Origin: Paragorgia papillata
Lineage: Eukaryota; Cnidaria; Anthozoa; Scleralcyonacea; Coralliidae
NCBI GenBank assembly: GCA_035771165.1
Contig: JAWNZC010000470.1
Span: 1,541,001 to 1,605,000 of the forward strand
Reading direction: 5' to 3'
Length of the DNA: 64,000 bases
The stretch's first letter is position 1; each line of letters opens with the position of its first letter. A program made the position numbers and the translations under genes. Below the pieces are notes generated by a model. That model had not been told where the DNA came from. It did no database searches and worked only from the letters and a program-made list of their open reading frames with translations. Positions 32,501-44,620 of the stretch are shown one piece after another.

Positions 32501-35500
32501 TTATGCACTACAAAGACGCTGTAATCGTTCGTAACAAACTCGAATGCAAAATCGAAAACCAACTATCAACCTGATTAAAAGAGAAAGTATTATAATGAAA
32601 ATAATTATAGCAAGAGGAGTAACGACGAGAATGTCTTCCACCATGTTGAAAACATTTAGCAAAGACAAACTGCTTGACGATGAAGAGAAATCTTCGCCTT
32701 GGTAAAGTGATTTGACGAGAGTAAACCCACAGACTATAATTAATGTGCTTAATGAAAAAGTTTCTAAAACGTTTTCACGAGCACTAATAAATGGACGAAC
32801 ATACATGTGACAAACCAAAATGGCGATGCATATTATCAAAGCTATCATCAATCTCAGACGATTATCGTTGATAAAAGTCAACACAACAATAAGGACAAGT
32901 CTGCGAAAGATAAGAAAACCTTCCCACGGAATAACCGAGGATGAAAAACAAAGAAAAGGTTTATGAGTTCTGAATGGACCTAAAAGAACACGAAGAATGG
33001 CTGTTTTAGAAGGAGATGATTCACTGCTATTTTCTTGTATTGTTGTGTTGCATTCTTGCTCTATCAAGTTATAACTGCCTCTATCCGACCAAGACCAGTT
33101 CTTCAACACTGAATACGTCCACAAACAACAAAATGGCAATGGAAGAATGCAAGCCATGCAGAACTGAAACACAGAAATGCGATCCAATTTGAGAAAGTAT
33201 GAACCGAGAACTGGAACAAGACAAAATGGAAGGATTGAAAAAAACACGTAAGCAAGAATGGAATATTGAAAAGGCTGGTAACACCTTATGCTACCGTTTA
33301 TAAACAGAACTTGACTATCCCCAATTGGGACACAATGAAGCAGAGATAAACATAGTTGAGCTGAAGAAGAGTACATTAATAAAGTAATGTACGTAAAAGC
33401 AGAGACAATACGCACTGAAAATAATGAAGCAATACTTTTCTGTGTTTGATTAGCAATATCGTCCAGTTCTATAGTGGGACTACGATTGACAACTCGTCTT
33501 GATATTTTGATGAACTTAAAAGACTTAGTGAGAACATAAAGCAAACTAATAAGAGCCAACAAACAATACCCTACTGAATGCAAAATAACTGCTTTCTCAA
33601 CTGGTCGAAGATTTTGAAAAGGACAATCAAATGATGGAACATTGATAATAATTAGATTTAATGTTCTGGAAAATATGCTTTCCACTTTTCCAAGAATATG
33701 TTGACTTCTGTGTGAACCAACTGAGTTTCTGAATAAGTGAACTATTTGATAATAGTAGAAAATTATCTTGACAAGACCACTGCTTTTTTCACTGGAAGAA
33801 ATTTGAACGTTACTTGTTTCTCTTCTTAAAAAGATAGGAATCTTCAAAGACAAACCTTTCCTTACAAAACCAGTGATTTCTTGATGATACAAGAAAAAGA
33901 AAAGATAGAAAGTTAAAAGACATAAAACCCCTGGCCAAAATATAAAACTTGTGCAAACTGTATTTGCTTTGCATTTTGTGTTAAATAATGGTTCTGACAT
34001 GCCGTCAGGACACTGGCCACAAAGAGGACCAACTCTGTTGCTGTAACAACTGTGATAGGACGCGCAATATTCTGTGTCACAGCAGTACTCTGGGGGACAT
34101 GTAAGAAAAGTGACTTTTTCATTCTTTTTATATCCCCAGAAGTTTGGCTTAGCCATAACCTGTCCTCGTTCACACTGCCCACCTCGAGGACAATAATCAC
34201 ATTGCATTTTATTTGTAATATTATAATGTAATTCTCCTCTTTTGAGTGAGTAGGTTCTTAAAGGACATTCCTCACACGAAGTATAAAAGTACGAACAATA
34301 TACTGCATTCTTGGTCACTGTACACCGGCTTTCTTTTGCAAGAATATATCCCGGTGGACATAAAATGCTAAAATATTTTTTCAAAACTACTCCTGGTTTC
34401 CTGACAGATGGCATGTGAAGAAAAATAGTTTGTCCTGTTTTCAAAGCCAACATATTAAATGTATTGTTGCCGCGAAACCAAAGCGCACTATTTCCTGTTG
34501 AATAGACTTGAAGAGATTTTGTAATAGTTTGAGTGTTTTGAAAATAACAGTTTTGAAATGTTACTGCTCCGGCATTTGAAAGAGTAACTACTGCTGCATA
34601 CGGTCGATTACCTGGGATGTTGTCAAGGAAACGGCAGGAAATTACACGACATTTACAATTGGCAAAACCAAGAACAGGATATGTCGTAATTGTACTAGAA
34701 TCTTGAAAGTTTTTCACAAATGTATTATTGAAGAGCAGTATATTGGATGCCAGCCATATCCTGCCAAATTTTTTATCCCCAGTTGCAACATACAAAGCTC
34801 CAGAATTGTTCTTGAAAATGCTGTTTAATATTTCTAGTTTGAACGTTTCCTTGCGCATCAAACCAATATTTAAATGAATGACTGTATATTGGTTGTAGTT
34901 ATTCTCCATAACTAGCTTGTTTAAAGTAATTAATGTTGTTTCTCTTTCACCATAAGGACTATCAAATATTTCAAATGTGGAAAATTTATAGTTGCACGCT
35001 CCACTTAATTGATTTCGAAACCTCGACGAATGGACAGTAATGTTCACTATTACAGCAAAAGGCTTTATTGCAAGCAGTGAAGAACACAGCTTTTTTCGTT
35101 TCCCGTCAAAAGTACAGTTTGAAAAGTACACCACAGTTGTTTGCCGGCGTCTGTGCTTGTCGAAGATGGTTTGAAGAAAGACAGGACTGGAGTTAAAATA
35201 CGTGGATATAAAATGAGCTGTAAGGTTGAGGCATTTTAGCCAAATTCCTGTATTCCCACGCGCCGTCCTTTCAAAACTAGAATTGACTGCTACAATTGTA
35301 CAATATTTTGAATCTTTAGTGTAAACAGCAAAATTATAGTTCTTTAAATCACAATGTTGAAATCCTAGTTCAAACTTTGCCTTGGAACAAATTATCATAT
35401 TTTTAGACGAAGATAAAACAAGATTAGTAAACATTATTCTTGTTTTGTTAAAACTTGAAGTTTGTATCGCAAAAAGATCGCATTTGTTATCGCATTCTAT

Positions 35501-35757
35501 AACTGCCTTTCCATTGACGCCAAAAAATGAAAGAGTTTTGTTTAGCTCAACAGACCGCTGACATCTTGACTTCATGGAGTAGTCACATTCCTTGTATGGC
35601 ACTCCCTGCGCATGATCAATGAGAATTTCGTCCCCAGAATTTGAAATATTCACAGCAAATCTGACACTACGGCATTGAAAAGTTGAGTTTCCACAAGAAA
35701 TACTGTCTTGTCCATCATGGCTGACAAACAAACGTCTTAATAAAACAGCGTGGAAAC
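32501..35757 (-). CDS. Multi-pass membrane protein with beta-helix-like, cysteine-rich ectodomain (5' exon missing)
   Basis: One large exon encodes about 1085 residues. The frame is open to a stop just upstream, but the first possible codon of the usual reading (35731) is TTG, not ATG. A good acceptor (TTTATTTCTTAAG) ends at 35758, so a first exon with the start and signal peptide probably lies further upstream; I did not find it. In order, counted from 35731: residues 1-440 show parallel beta-helix/pectate-lyase-like repeats (NCTFDGKR, NSIFKNNSGALYV, FQNCYFQNTQ). About 453-590 is cysteine-rich (CPPGY, CEECPL, CDYCPRGGQCERG, CGQCPDG), like EGF/GCC2-GCC3 modules. From about 594 to the end there are eight or nine hydrophobic helices (FIFWPGVLCLLTFYLFFFLY first). 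Many potential N-glycosylation sites occur. Similar large families exist in cnidarians and protists with no assigned function. It is not a recognised rhodopsin-type receptor. Confidence 0.85.
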
Positions 35758-37500
35758 CTTAAGAAATAAATAGATGTATTAAGATTACGTTACACCATAG
35801 AAATTTAAAAATACCAAATATTTGGTTTTTTTGCGTAATTAGCTGCCTTAATTAAGCCAAATGCTGAAAGGTTTTGAAAAGTTTATTTCGTTTAAAGCAA
35901 AATTCATTAAGATATTTAGCGACGAAAATTGCAAGCAGCTCTGTTTTCCCGCGAAGTCTAAATGTTCCAAGGCTTGTTTTTTTAGCTTTAAATTTCAGCT
36001 AAACTGCCGTATTCAAAGACTTTTGTTGAACACTACGAGTTTTGGCCAGAATTTTCACAATGTATCGGAGACAAAAAGCTTCAAAAGTGTGTGCGGTATA
36101 GCTATACGATTTTTTTTTTTCATTTCTGAGTATAATCGACTACGATTCATGGTATGCACGCAACTTAACTGAGGTTGCAAAAGAATGCCTTATATCTCAA
36201 AAATAACAAAAAAAAAACATAGCTACCGCACACACTTTAGCCTGCAAAGCAGGCCCTACAGTACAGCACTTTTGTAGAACAGCTAGTTGAATTTCAATTA
36301 AAACTATTTTTACATGATTTGATTGAAACTGCAGTTCAACAAAAGTCGCGGCGCAAAGCGAATGCGTTTTCAGAATTTTGTCAAAACAAAACAAGTTTAA
36401 ATACTTTTCAAAATTGTAAATCAACTGTCCAATTCTACAATCATTTTGCTATAAACTGTAAAAATTTGAATTTGATTGCTTATAAACTCAACGCGCAGTT
36501 GCATTTTTCGCAAAGCACTACTCCAAGGTGTTACGTAACCTTAAGTAAATACAGAAAACCCCGCATATAAGAAGGTTTTTCCAAGTTAGCCTAAAAAGGT
36601 TCTTATATATTTGGTGTCTAGAAAGAATGTAGGCTATTTTAATAAGTTCTGAAATAGGTTCTTATTTTCTTGAGAGTAAGACACTTATCAGTCAACACTG
36701 GAACTACAGTACCTTTACTCTACACTGGTTGATATACAGTATAACCAGGGCGCTTACATATTATATATACCTATATAACCGCCCTGAGTATAACTGTAAC
36801 TGTTAAGAATATGAAGTCTTCTCGCATGCTTTTGCGTACAAGCTGTCGTAAATTAAACTACAAGTACTTGTGACACCCCTAATGTTTGACTAGTTCCCAC
36901 GTATAAATATCGAAAACAACCTCGACTAGGCGTGATCGGCACCCGCACCCTATTCCAGACCAAAATAGACAATTTTTGTACCCTGCAGCTCGAAAATCAC
37001 ACCCATATCTCTTATTATATACGTATAGGATAAATACCGAAGTATCCGACTTAAAACACGATTGAAGAAGGTTTTCTAAAAGATAGCATTTACCGAGTGT
37101 CGAAGAACATTGTTATGTCAAATGTTAACGGGATTTTATGAAATAATAAGACTCCAAAGCAACCTTTGAATAATATAGTTTATTAAACAACTTGAGAAGT
37201 ACGTAAAGGTTCATTGAACACATACTACAGACTTCTACAAGCTTGTTTGAATAATTAGTATGAATAATTAGTACCAGATCTATCATTACAGCATTGGGCA
37301 TGCGTATTGATGCAGTATCAATCCCACATTTTATGCTCAACGTTCAGCGTAATAAATTGCTGACTCAACCAAAAGATTTTGATGATTTTCATTGGTTTGC
37401 CTTCCTCTCGTAAACTACGCGTACGTGAGCGAAAAGCAAAACCTTGCTCTCCTTCTCGTATGTGGGCGCTACCGGCGTTACCATACGAGATAGTTGTAGC
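35758..37500. other. Intergenic or upstream region of the membrane-protein gene
   Basis: The missing first exon of the minus-strand gene should be here or beyond, but no convincing signal-peptide exon was identified. 36083-36105 and 36218-36240 are inverted (GTGTGCGGTATAGCTAT). 36860-36935 carries the GTTCCCACGTATAAATATCG motif shared with 46863-46912 and 47006-47055. Confidence 0.45.
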
Positions 37501-37519
37501 AGGCATCCTATGAATTGGG

Positions 37520-37900
37520 CAATTATAAATTCATAGGGATTATATATATAATCCCCGGGCTTTATATATATAATCCCTATGAATTTATAATGAGGGATTT
37601 ATGGGATATAAATCCCTCAAAAAAACAAAGAAAACCGACTTGATCGTGTTTTAAGGGATAGATAAATCCCGAGAACGAGGGATGTATGCGCGTCCGAGGG
37701 CTTTATATCGCATACATCCCGATAACCTCCTTATTATCGAGGAGGTTTTCCAACAAAGTTTTGTCTTTTTTTCTCATTTTTTTCCCATTTTCCTTGGTTT
37801 TTTTTCTTCATTTCGTATCTAATTAGTATTCAAGGTCTTTATGCGATATAAAGACCTCGGAAGAACAAAGAAAACCGACTCGATAATAAATTAAGAGAGT
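37520..37900. repeat. Chain of hairpins with CTCGG/CGAGG joints
   Basis: Successive palindromes include TAGGGATTATATATATAATC with its mirror, GGGATGTATGCG with the inverted CGCATACATCCC, and GGTCTTTATGCGATATAAAG. They are separated by GAGAACGAGGG, CCGAGGGC and CCTCGGAAG joints. CAAAGAAAACCGACTTGATC at about 37625 recurs as CAAAGAAAACCGACTCGATA at about 37865. Confidence 0.65.
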
Positions 37901-38330
37901 ATATGACCCCAGGGATAATGGAGGTTTAAATGCCAAAATTTTAGCCTTAAAAGAAAACATGACCCGAAAATGAACATCTTGCTAAGATACTACATGACAC
38001 TAAGTTAGATTGGTCATCTCTATTCTCTATACTGATCAACGTGACATGGTCATGGGTAGATTGGAAATATGTCGTAAATTATTATATCTTGCAAACGTTT
38101 TTGTCGAAAAAAACCTTGCTCTGAAAATCCTCTTCCCAAACAAAAAAACTGCAATGGTCTGTCCTAATTTACTAGTGGTTCGATCAAAGTCAAACGCTCT
38201 TCACATGCGCCCCAAATAATTTAAAATTGCAGATATCGAAATATAGAAGAGACAATTATTTTCATGTTTGAAATATTATCAGAGAAAGTTGCAATTAAAG
38301 CGTTAGCCAGGAACGTTCGTTAATTGACGT

Positions 38331-38745
38331 TCTAAGGGCCTGTTTATATGGAGCCGAGTTACCTGGCTAGGCGAGTTACCCGGCAAGCCGAGTTGAAAAA
38401 AGTGAGTGTTTATATGAGACGAGTTACTCGGCAAAGCCGCCCACGCATTATAATGGTTTCACATTCCATGAGTAGTTTCGATTGTCTTCATAAGTGGCGT
38501 GTGCGCTGTTGTGACGAATTCAACTCGGCTAGCCGAGTTACCCGGCAAGAGAGTGTTTATATGGGAATATTTTCATCCCGGCATGCGGAGATCTTGGCTG
38601 TTTTGCCGGGATCTCGGCTAGCCGAGTTACCCACCTGTCTCATATAAACAATCTGCCGGGATAGCATTGAATTTCTATACATGGAAGTTAACTCGGCTAG
38701 CTGGGTAACTCGCTCCCCTGGTCGCTCCCCCCCCCCCCCTTTGCA
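38331..38745. mobile_element. Repeat with GGCCTGTTTATATGGAGCCG end and CCGAGTTACCCGGC words
   Basis: Left end GGGCCTGTTTATATGGAGCC. The interior alternates GCCGAGTTACCCGGCAAG and GGCTAGCCGAGTTACCC, plus TATAAACA near the right. It is related in design to 30271-30952 and 47950-48340. A C-run follows at 38727-38740. Confidence 0.6.
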
Positions 38746-39596
38746 TGATGAAATTTTGTTTTGAACACTCGTACTCAGATGCACAGACAGGTGATTTACC
38801 CAGCGGTTATTGACTGGATCTCAGTCGCTCTTCTGACGCTAGTGACTAATAATATGAAATGGTACCTTCCTTGGCTCCTAATCCAGTGTCCGTATGTATC
38901 GCACGCATGTAACTTAAAACTTAACTCAACGGTTGTTTTTTTTAGTATTTTATGACTTTTCTAGTGTGTAAAATCTTCTCCCAAAATGCAGGAAATGCCA
39001 TTTTAGAGACTCTAGATTTCAAACTTTTCCGGGGGAGCATGCCCCCGGACCCCCCAAGAAGTTTCGCTCCTCCCCTTTCAAAATCCAGAGAGCAACAAGG
39101 AAATGAGCTACGAATATCGTTTCAACATTTCATCAAAGGCTACAGTTTACATTAAACTTTTAAGTTAGGCTTTAGTTTCATTGCTTGTATAGGTCTAATT
39201 TTAAGGCACATGTTTGAAATCTCGTTCATGAACATCATTCTAAGGCAAAGTATTCAAAAACCAATTTTAAAGAAATTAGATATTATGGACACAATTGCCT
39301 CACCTTGACAGAATAACAATAGTACAACCAAGTAATTTTTTCTTAACATCTTGATAAGATTTTCTCTGACTGATGAAACAACCACAGTACATTCCTATAT
39401 ATCAAATCATGCAGTACATTATGTGAATGCGATGCACGTTACAGAGATCTTGAGCTTTGATGAAGTCAAGGAAGGTCTTCAATTTTTGAAGGTTCGAAGC
39501 TAAAGATCAAGTGCTGTGTTTATATTTTTAGGAAAATATCATATTTTATAATACCGAATCAAGTGGGCGTTGCTAAAACGATACTAGGGACTTTAA

Positions 39597-39961
39597 GATG
39601 CTAGGACGTCAACTTCAACGACGACGTCCTCTAAACAAAATAATTATATTTGCAAAACAAAGACAATGAATAATTTTTAGTCCCAAGAGTAATCTCAACA
39701 CCGTCCTCGTTCTTTATACAACGCCACTTCGAGAATTTTCACGTTTTCAGGACGACGTCAACGACCAAAAGATGAGAACTGTTGCTTAAGATTGACTTCA
39801 ATACTGACACCACAATCATTTTAGCAATACTGGGGCGTTTTGGAAGTCACGAGACTAGCTTCAAATACCAAATATAATAGTTAGTTCACCGTGACTTCTT
39901 TAAATTGTAAAACTTATCTTGCGTTTCAACCGCCGTCGTCGTCCTAGCATCTTAAAGTCCC
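39597..39961. mobile_element. TA-flanked MITE
   Basis: GGGACTTTAAGATGCTAGGA and its inverse TCCTAGCATCTTAAAGTCCC bound 365 bp, with TA at both outer edges (39595-39596, 39962-39963). CGACGACGTC words lie inside each end. Confidence 0.82.
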
Positions 39962-39991
39962 TACTGTATCACGTCTACTTATACATAATTA

Positions 39992-40315
39992 CAGCAGTTT
40001 CAGATGATTCGCGCCAACAGGATGTAAAGAATTTTGGCGCCGATAGTTGTTTTTGATCACATAAAGGAGCTAGTGGTTAGCAAATCACGCAAATTAACAA
40101 AACCACCGACACCACCGATGTCCGAAAGATCAAGGCCGTTTTAAACCAATATTAGTCAGATCTGAATAAGAATAGGCTGATATATACTAATAAGTAACGT
40201 TGAAACGCGTGATTTGGTAACCACTCATTTATGTCAAAAACAACTATCGGCATGCTTCAGCATGCACCAAGATTCCAAGAACTTTTACATCCGGTGGAAC
40301 CTTCTGAAACTGCTG
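39992..40315. mobile_element. Second TA-flanked MITE, adjacent
   Basis: CAGCAGTTTCAGA and TCTGAAACTGCTG ends have TA on both sides (39990-39991, 40316-40317). The arms are long and imperfectly inverted (GTTGTTTTTGATCACATAAA against TTATGTCAAAAACAAC). Confidence 0.82.
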
Positions 40316-40478
40316 TAAATACGCAATTTATCTCATTAATAGTTTCGTAAGACGACACGAAATTTAAAGATGGCGAGAAGGTATACAATGAAGATAAGAA
40401 ATACGTTGAAGTGCAATTGGTCGAAGCACATGGGGGTATTCAAAGAATACAAATTACTATTAAACCACGAAGCAATAA

Positions 40479-41228
40479 TGCACCAGTCAATATAAACCCC
40501 CGCACCCCCCCCCCCGGCCGGGACATAGCGGGGCATTACCGGGGAATTTCCTGTGATTTGATAGGAAAAACGTCCGCGCATACCGGGGTATTTTACTGCT
40601 TTTGTACTGTATACAAACAATCAGCGGGGGACAGGACCGGGGCATTTTACCCTGACGGAGAAAAGACTGGTATGGAAATTTCCGGACTGTCTCCATTCTC
40701 GTCCCCAGAGCCCTTTCATGAAAAGCTAAAACAATTTTCATTAAAATGTTGTTTTAAATGTTGTGTTGTGTTTTAAACGGCGGGGGCATTTGACCGGGGC
40801 TTTTTATGCTATTAGAATAAAGAAACTGCCCTGGGATGCGGGGCATTAGACGATATTCGACCTGTGTGCAAGTCAAATGCCCCGCTGTCCCGGCCGGGGG
40901 GGGGGGGGGTGCGGGGGTTTATATTGACTGGTGAGGTATCATTACCTTCAAATTATGAAGCTTAACCAACATTAAAACCACCATCTGATTGGACAACCTT
41001 TTAAAACGAATCCTCACCCCCATACCACCCCCCGGTAATCACGCCCCCCGGAAACCCTAAACCTAACCACAACCCTCCGGAAAAATTTGCCTCCTCTCAG
41101 ACCCCGACCACAACACCCCTCTAGGATTTTTAGCTTTATGTGTTCAAGATTAACATCCCGCATGTGGGATGGTTATATTAGATGGTTAAGCTTCATATTT
41201 TGTAACCGATGATACCTCGACTGGTGCA
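40479..41228. mobile_element. TAA-flanked (Harbinger-like) element carrying a later insertion
   Basis: Ends TGCACCAGTCAATATAAACC / TTTATATTGACTGGTGCA have TAA on both sides (40476-40478, 41229-41231), as in PIF/Harbinger TWA targets. The right end is split by the insertion at 40933-41218. Long C and G runs (40506-40515, 40898-40910) sit inside the two arms. Confidence 0.8.
40933..41218. mobile_element. Element inserted in the end of the TAA-flanked element
   Basis: Ends GAGGTATCATTACC and the inverse near GATGATACCTC, with GCTTAACCA / GGTTAAGC subterminal words. GACTGGT is duplicated on both sides (40926-40932, 41219-41225), extending to GACTGGTG if one base is uncounted. A 7-8 bp duplication suggests hAT. 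Confidence 0.72.
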
Positions 41229-41310
41229 TAACGCGGAGCAGAACTTCGAAACGAGACATTTGACGCCTCACCCAACGCATTAAACTGGTATTAAACCTTA
41301 AATCAGGCGT

Positions 41311-43469
41311 GGTTCATACGTCGCATTTAATTCAGACGAATTTAATTCATAGTTAGCTTCGTCGACTAGTCGACGTAAACTCGAATTCGTTTCATGCAAC
41401 GAATGTAATTCAGTGACGAGCAAGGAAAATCCCGCTAGATCGCGCCAAAAACGTCCAATACGCATGCGAAGTAAACAAAAATCTGATCACGGGCAAAAAA
41501 TATGTTATCATAATTTATGCATTTAATTCGATGCGACGATACAGCGGTAAGCACTAAATGCCATACCGTGAGGCCCCTTGAGCCCGCAATACTACGGTCA
41601 TCTAGGCAAGTGTTGTAGTTAACATCACTGTGCTGCCGATGTCTCCCTTATTAACCTCTGTAGCAACCTACGTTTAAAATTTCACTTATTCGTGAGAAGG
41701 AAGTCCCGCTTGATGACTGGAAAATCGTTCGATTTCTATAAGAAATCTCTAATTTATCGCAAACCGAACTCGTGAAAAGAATAGCTATCCGAAAGCTATA
41801 AGCTTTCGCTTTGGATTTGAGACAGAAACTGGGCATTCGCGTTGGTCAATTGGTGTGAGCGTCTGAGCCTTTATGCCAAAAAAACCCAACATATACATAT
41901 ATACATATAAAAACATATATATTGAATATATATATATATATAATTTATTGGAAACTATCTAATATATATATACAGGTTGTCATTACAATGTATTTCATGC
42001 TTTAAGCCGATTTTCCACTGGCGAATTTTGTCGCGCGAAGCGACATTTCTATTGTCAAAATTGAATAGATTGGAATAGATTTCTAATTAGGTCCACTCGA
42101 GAGCTCATAAGACAAAAGAAAAAGGCCGCTTCGCGCGACAAAATTCGCCAGTGGAAAACCAACTTTACGCAATCATCAGAAGACTAACAGACTAACGATG
42201 TGTCACTGAATTTAAATTTAAATTTAAATATGCATGTCTGCGGCGGAAGTGTTAAATAATAATAATAATAATAATAAATGTCTGGTGGTATTTCCTTGAA
42301 GTTACACAATAAGTGCTTGTTGACATGGCGACAACTTGATAAAAGTTCATTTCTTTTATTGAGTAAAGAGAAATTCTGAAATATAATATGAAATTTCTCA
42401 GCAAGGCAGAGTTCGAATCTTTTTTGTCGTTAGTCTTAGACAGAGCGCCCGTCTTTAAAAACGGATAAAAAAGATGCGAACTCTGCCTTACTGAGAAATT
42501 TCATATTATATTTCTGAAATTCCCTTCTCAAATCATTAATAATTCATGAACCGAAAACAAAGGAAATCAGTACCGAGACGGAGGTTTTGATATCGGAGGA
42601 AGAAATTTTATAAATTAAGCCAACTTTCGCCTCGATTTTCTCTTAAAATACTGATATGTTTGAGAAGCTATATCATACACTCGGAAGAGTGTTTCATCAG
42701 GATTCCAAACACCTCGGTGTTTGGAAACCCTGATGAAACACTCTGTATGTCAGTGTATGATATATCACTTCACTCAATAAAAGAAATGAACTTTTATCAA
42801 GTTGTCGCCATGTCAACAAGCACTTATTGTGTATTAAACTTCAAGGAAATACCACCAGACATTTAACACTTCCGCCGCAGACATGCATATTTAAATTTAA
42901 ATTTAGTGATACATCGTTAGTCCGTTAGTCATCTGATGATTGCGTTAAGCACGCTGTAGCCTGAGCACGCTGTGAAACACAGTGTATTAATGACGACCTG
43001 TATATATATTTGATAGTTTCAAATAAATTGTATATTAAGCTCTACATCTCTGTATCGAGCACTCTAGACGTTTCTCTCTGACGAAGGGCCTTCGCTCGAA
43101 ACGTTAGACTACTACGTTCTCTGTTTCTACCGCTTACTATATTTTGAATTTCGATTGTTTCAACACTGCCTACGCAACACGCTATACTTCAATTCTGGAC
43201 GATGACAATGACAACATTGTTTTGTTAATATAGATGCCACAGTTGCTACTATACCGGTTATACCGCTGACAAAATTAGCCGAATGCGGGCTCAAGGGGCC
43301 TCACGGTATGGCATTTAGTGCTTACCCGATACAGCGACGTCTGAAACCAACACGCATTTCAGACAACTATTAACTCTTCAGTCGAATTTAATTCGTTTCA
43401 TACGTCGCACTACAGTCGCATTTAATTGATTGAGTTAAATTCGTCTGAATTAAATGCGAGGTATGAACC
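41311..43469. mobile_element. Four-level nest of inverted repeats
   Basis: Paired arms: 41311-41347 with 43434-43469; 41541-41587 with 43285-43327; 42165-42362 with 42772-42948; and within the last, 42370-42415 with 42474-42523, plus a hairpin at 42667-42766. A separate small MITE (42011-42158) interrupts only the left side. The GACGAAGGGCCTTCGCTCGA box near 43080 resembles Penelope-like element termini, a tentative link. Confidence 0.75.
42011..42158. mobile_element. 148 bp MITE with TTTTCCACTGGCGAATTTTG ends
   Basis: 32 bp inverted ends read TTTTCCACTGGCGAATTTTG then TCGCGCGAAGCG. They are near-perfect. Confidence 0.85.
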
Positions 43470-43568
43470 AGGTCTCAGCGCGTTTTCGAAAGTCTCTGTT
43501 TTCACCAAAAACGTGCTTGGGTGGACAAATATACGACATATTATATGGACATGCGTTTTCAGATTTAA

Positions 43569-43973
43569 AGGACATTGGCAACAAAAATTAAGTTTGTCTA
43601 ATTTGAAAGAACCCATAAAATTGTAATAGAAGATCCTTTACAATTTTTTCGGATTTTTCTTCGTTTTCAAGATATTTCAATTTATTTAATATGTAAATAA
43701 GTGGTCTCTGACGTACAGGGTACAGTATATAAATCTGTCTAAATTTGTTCAACGAAATCAGTTGAAACTTTGTACATACAAACGCCTTGTTACACTGAAC
43801 ATTTCATCCCTGCTCATGACGTCAGAGGCCATCTCATTTACATATTAAACAAATTGAAATATCTTGAAAACGAAGAAAGATACGAAAAGATCTTGTAGTT
43901 GTAAAAGATCTTCCATTACAATTTTACGAGTTCTTTCAAATTAAATAAACTTAATTTTTATTGCCAATACCCT
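43569..43973. mobile_element. Second TTAA-type fold-back element
   Basis: Same family as 28317-28702: AGGACATTGGCAACAAAAAT and GCCAATACCCT ends, long arms containing GATATTTCAATTT and its mirror. Flanks are TTAA on the left and TTAT on the right. Confidence 0.8.
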
Positions 43974-44244
43974 TTATGAGAAATTTGTAAGTGCGTGTGG
44001 ATCGGTGTGCTAGGATGTGGAAAATCTTACACGCAGATAAATCTTTAAGAAACCGGGATGGTCGATGTTAAAAGGGATGACTCAAAAGTACCCATCCAGT
44101 CCTTCACGGCTTTTCCAAAATATGTCGTCAAATTTGTTTTTCCAAATTTGTCGTCAAGTTTCAATGAGTCCAAATTGCAGACACACATGAGCTTATTAAA
44201 ATGCACATAAAAGAATATTAAAATCAGTCACTATTATGAAAGGA

Positions 44245-44620
44245 AGCACGGGTGGCGTGTGCTGTTACGGGCGCTGCCTCTCACCAATAGTTAAGCCTGG
44301 TTAGATGGGGTTATATATAGTACTTAGATGGGCGATGGTCTGGGAATAAACTCGTTCTCGAGCTTGGAACTCATGTAGGTAGAATTTAGTTGGTCTCTCC
44401 TGTGTTTCGAGGGTTTTTCGCCAGGTTCTCCGGTTTTCCTCCTTCCGTAAAATCAACACCTAAGTCTTAGCTCATGTAATTCGTGGTCTGACATCAGTGA
44501 CATGTGTCGAATGGCGGCTGCCAGTGCGCTTTGATATGCCTTCGACTCTTCCATCTGAAATTTAGTATGTAAATTGCTCTTGAAAAGCTCCTTGTGGGAA
44601 GAATTGAATTTTTATTTGTA
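44245..44620 (+). mobile_element. 5S-derived SINE with AATTGAATT tail
   Basis: The head (GGGTGGCGTGTGCTGTTACG then AGTTAAGCCTGGTTAGATGG) and body are present. The 3' part has CGAATGGCGGCTGCCAGTGC and the tail GGAAGAATTGAATTTTTATT. Confidence 0.75.

Noticed and set aside
40411..40776. 121-residue plus-strand frame
   Set aside because: It crosses the terminal repeat and C-run of the TAA-flanked element; no recognisable domain.
43070..43115. Hammerhead-ribozyme-like core (CTGACGA ... GAAAC)
   Set aside because: The arms on either side pair with each other to make one long hairpin, not separate helices I and III, and stem II needs a bulged A. A covariance-model search would settle it; I treat it as a repeat terminus.
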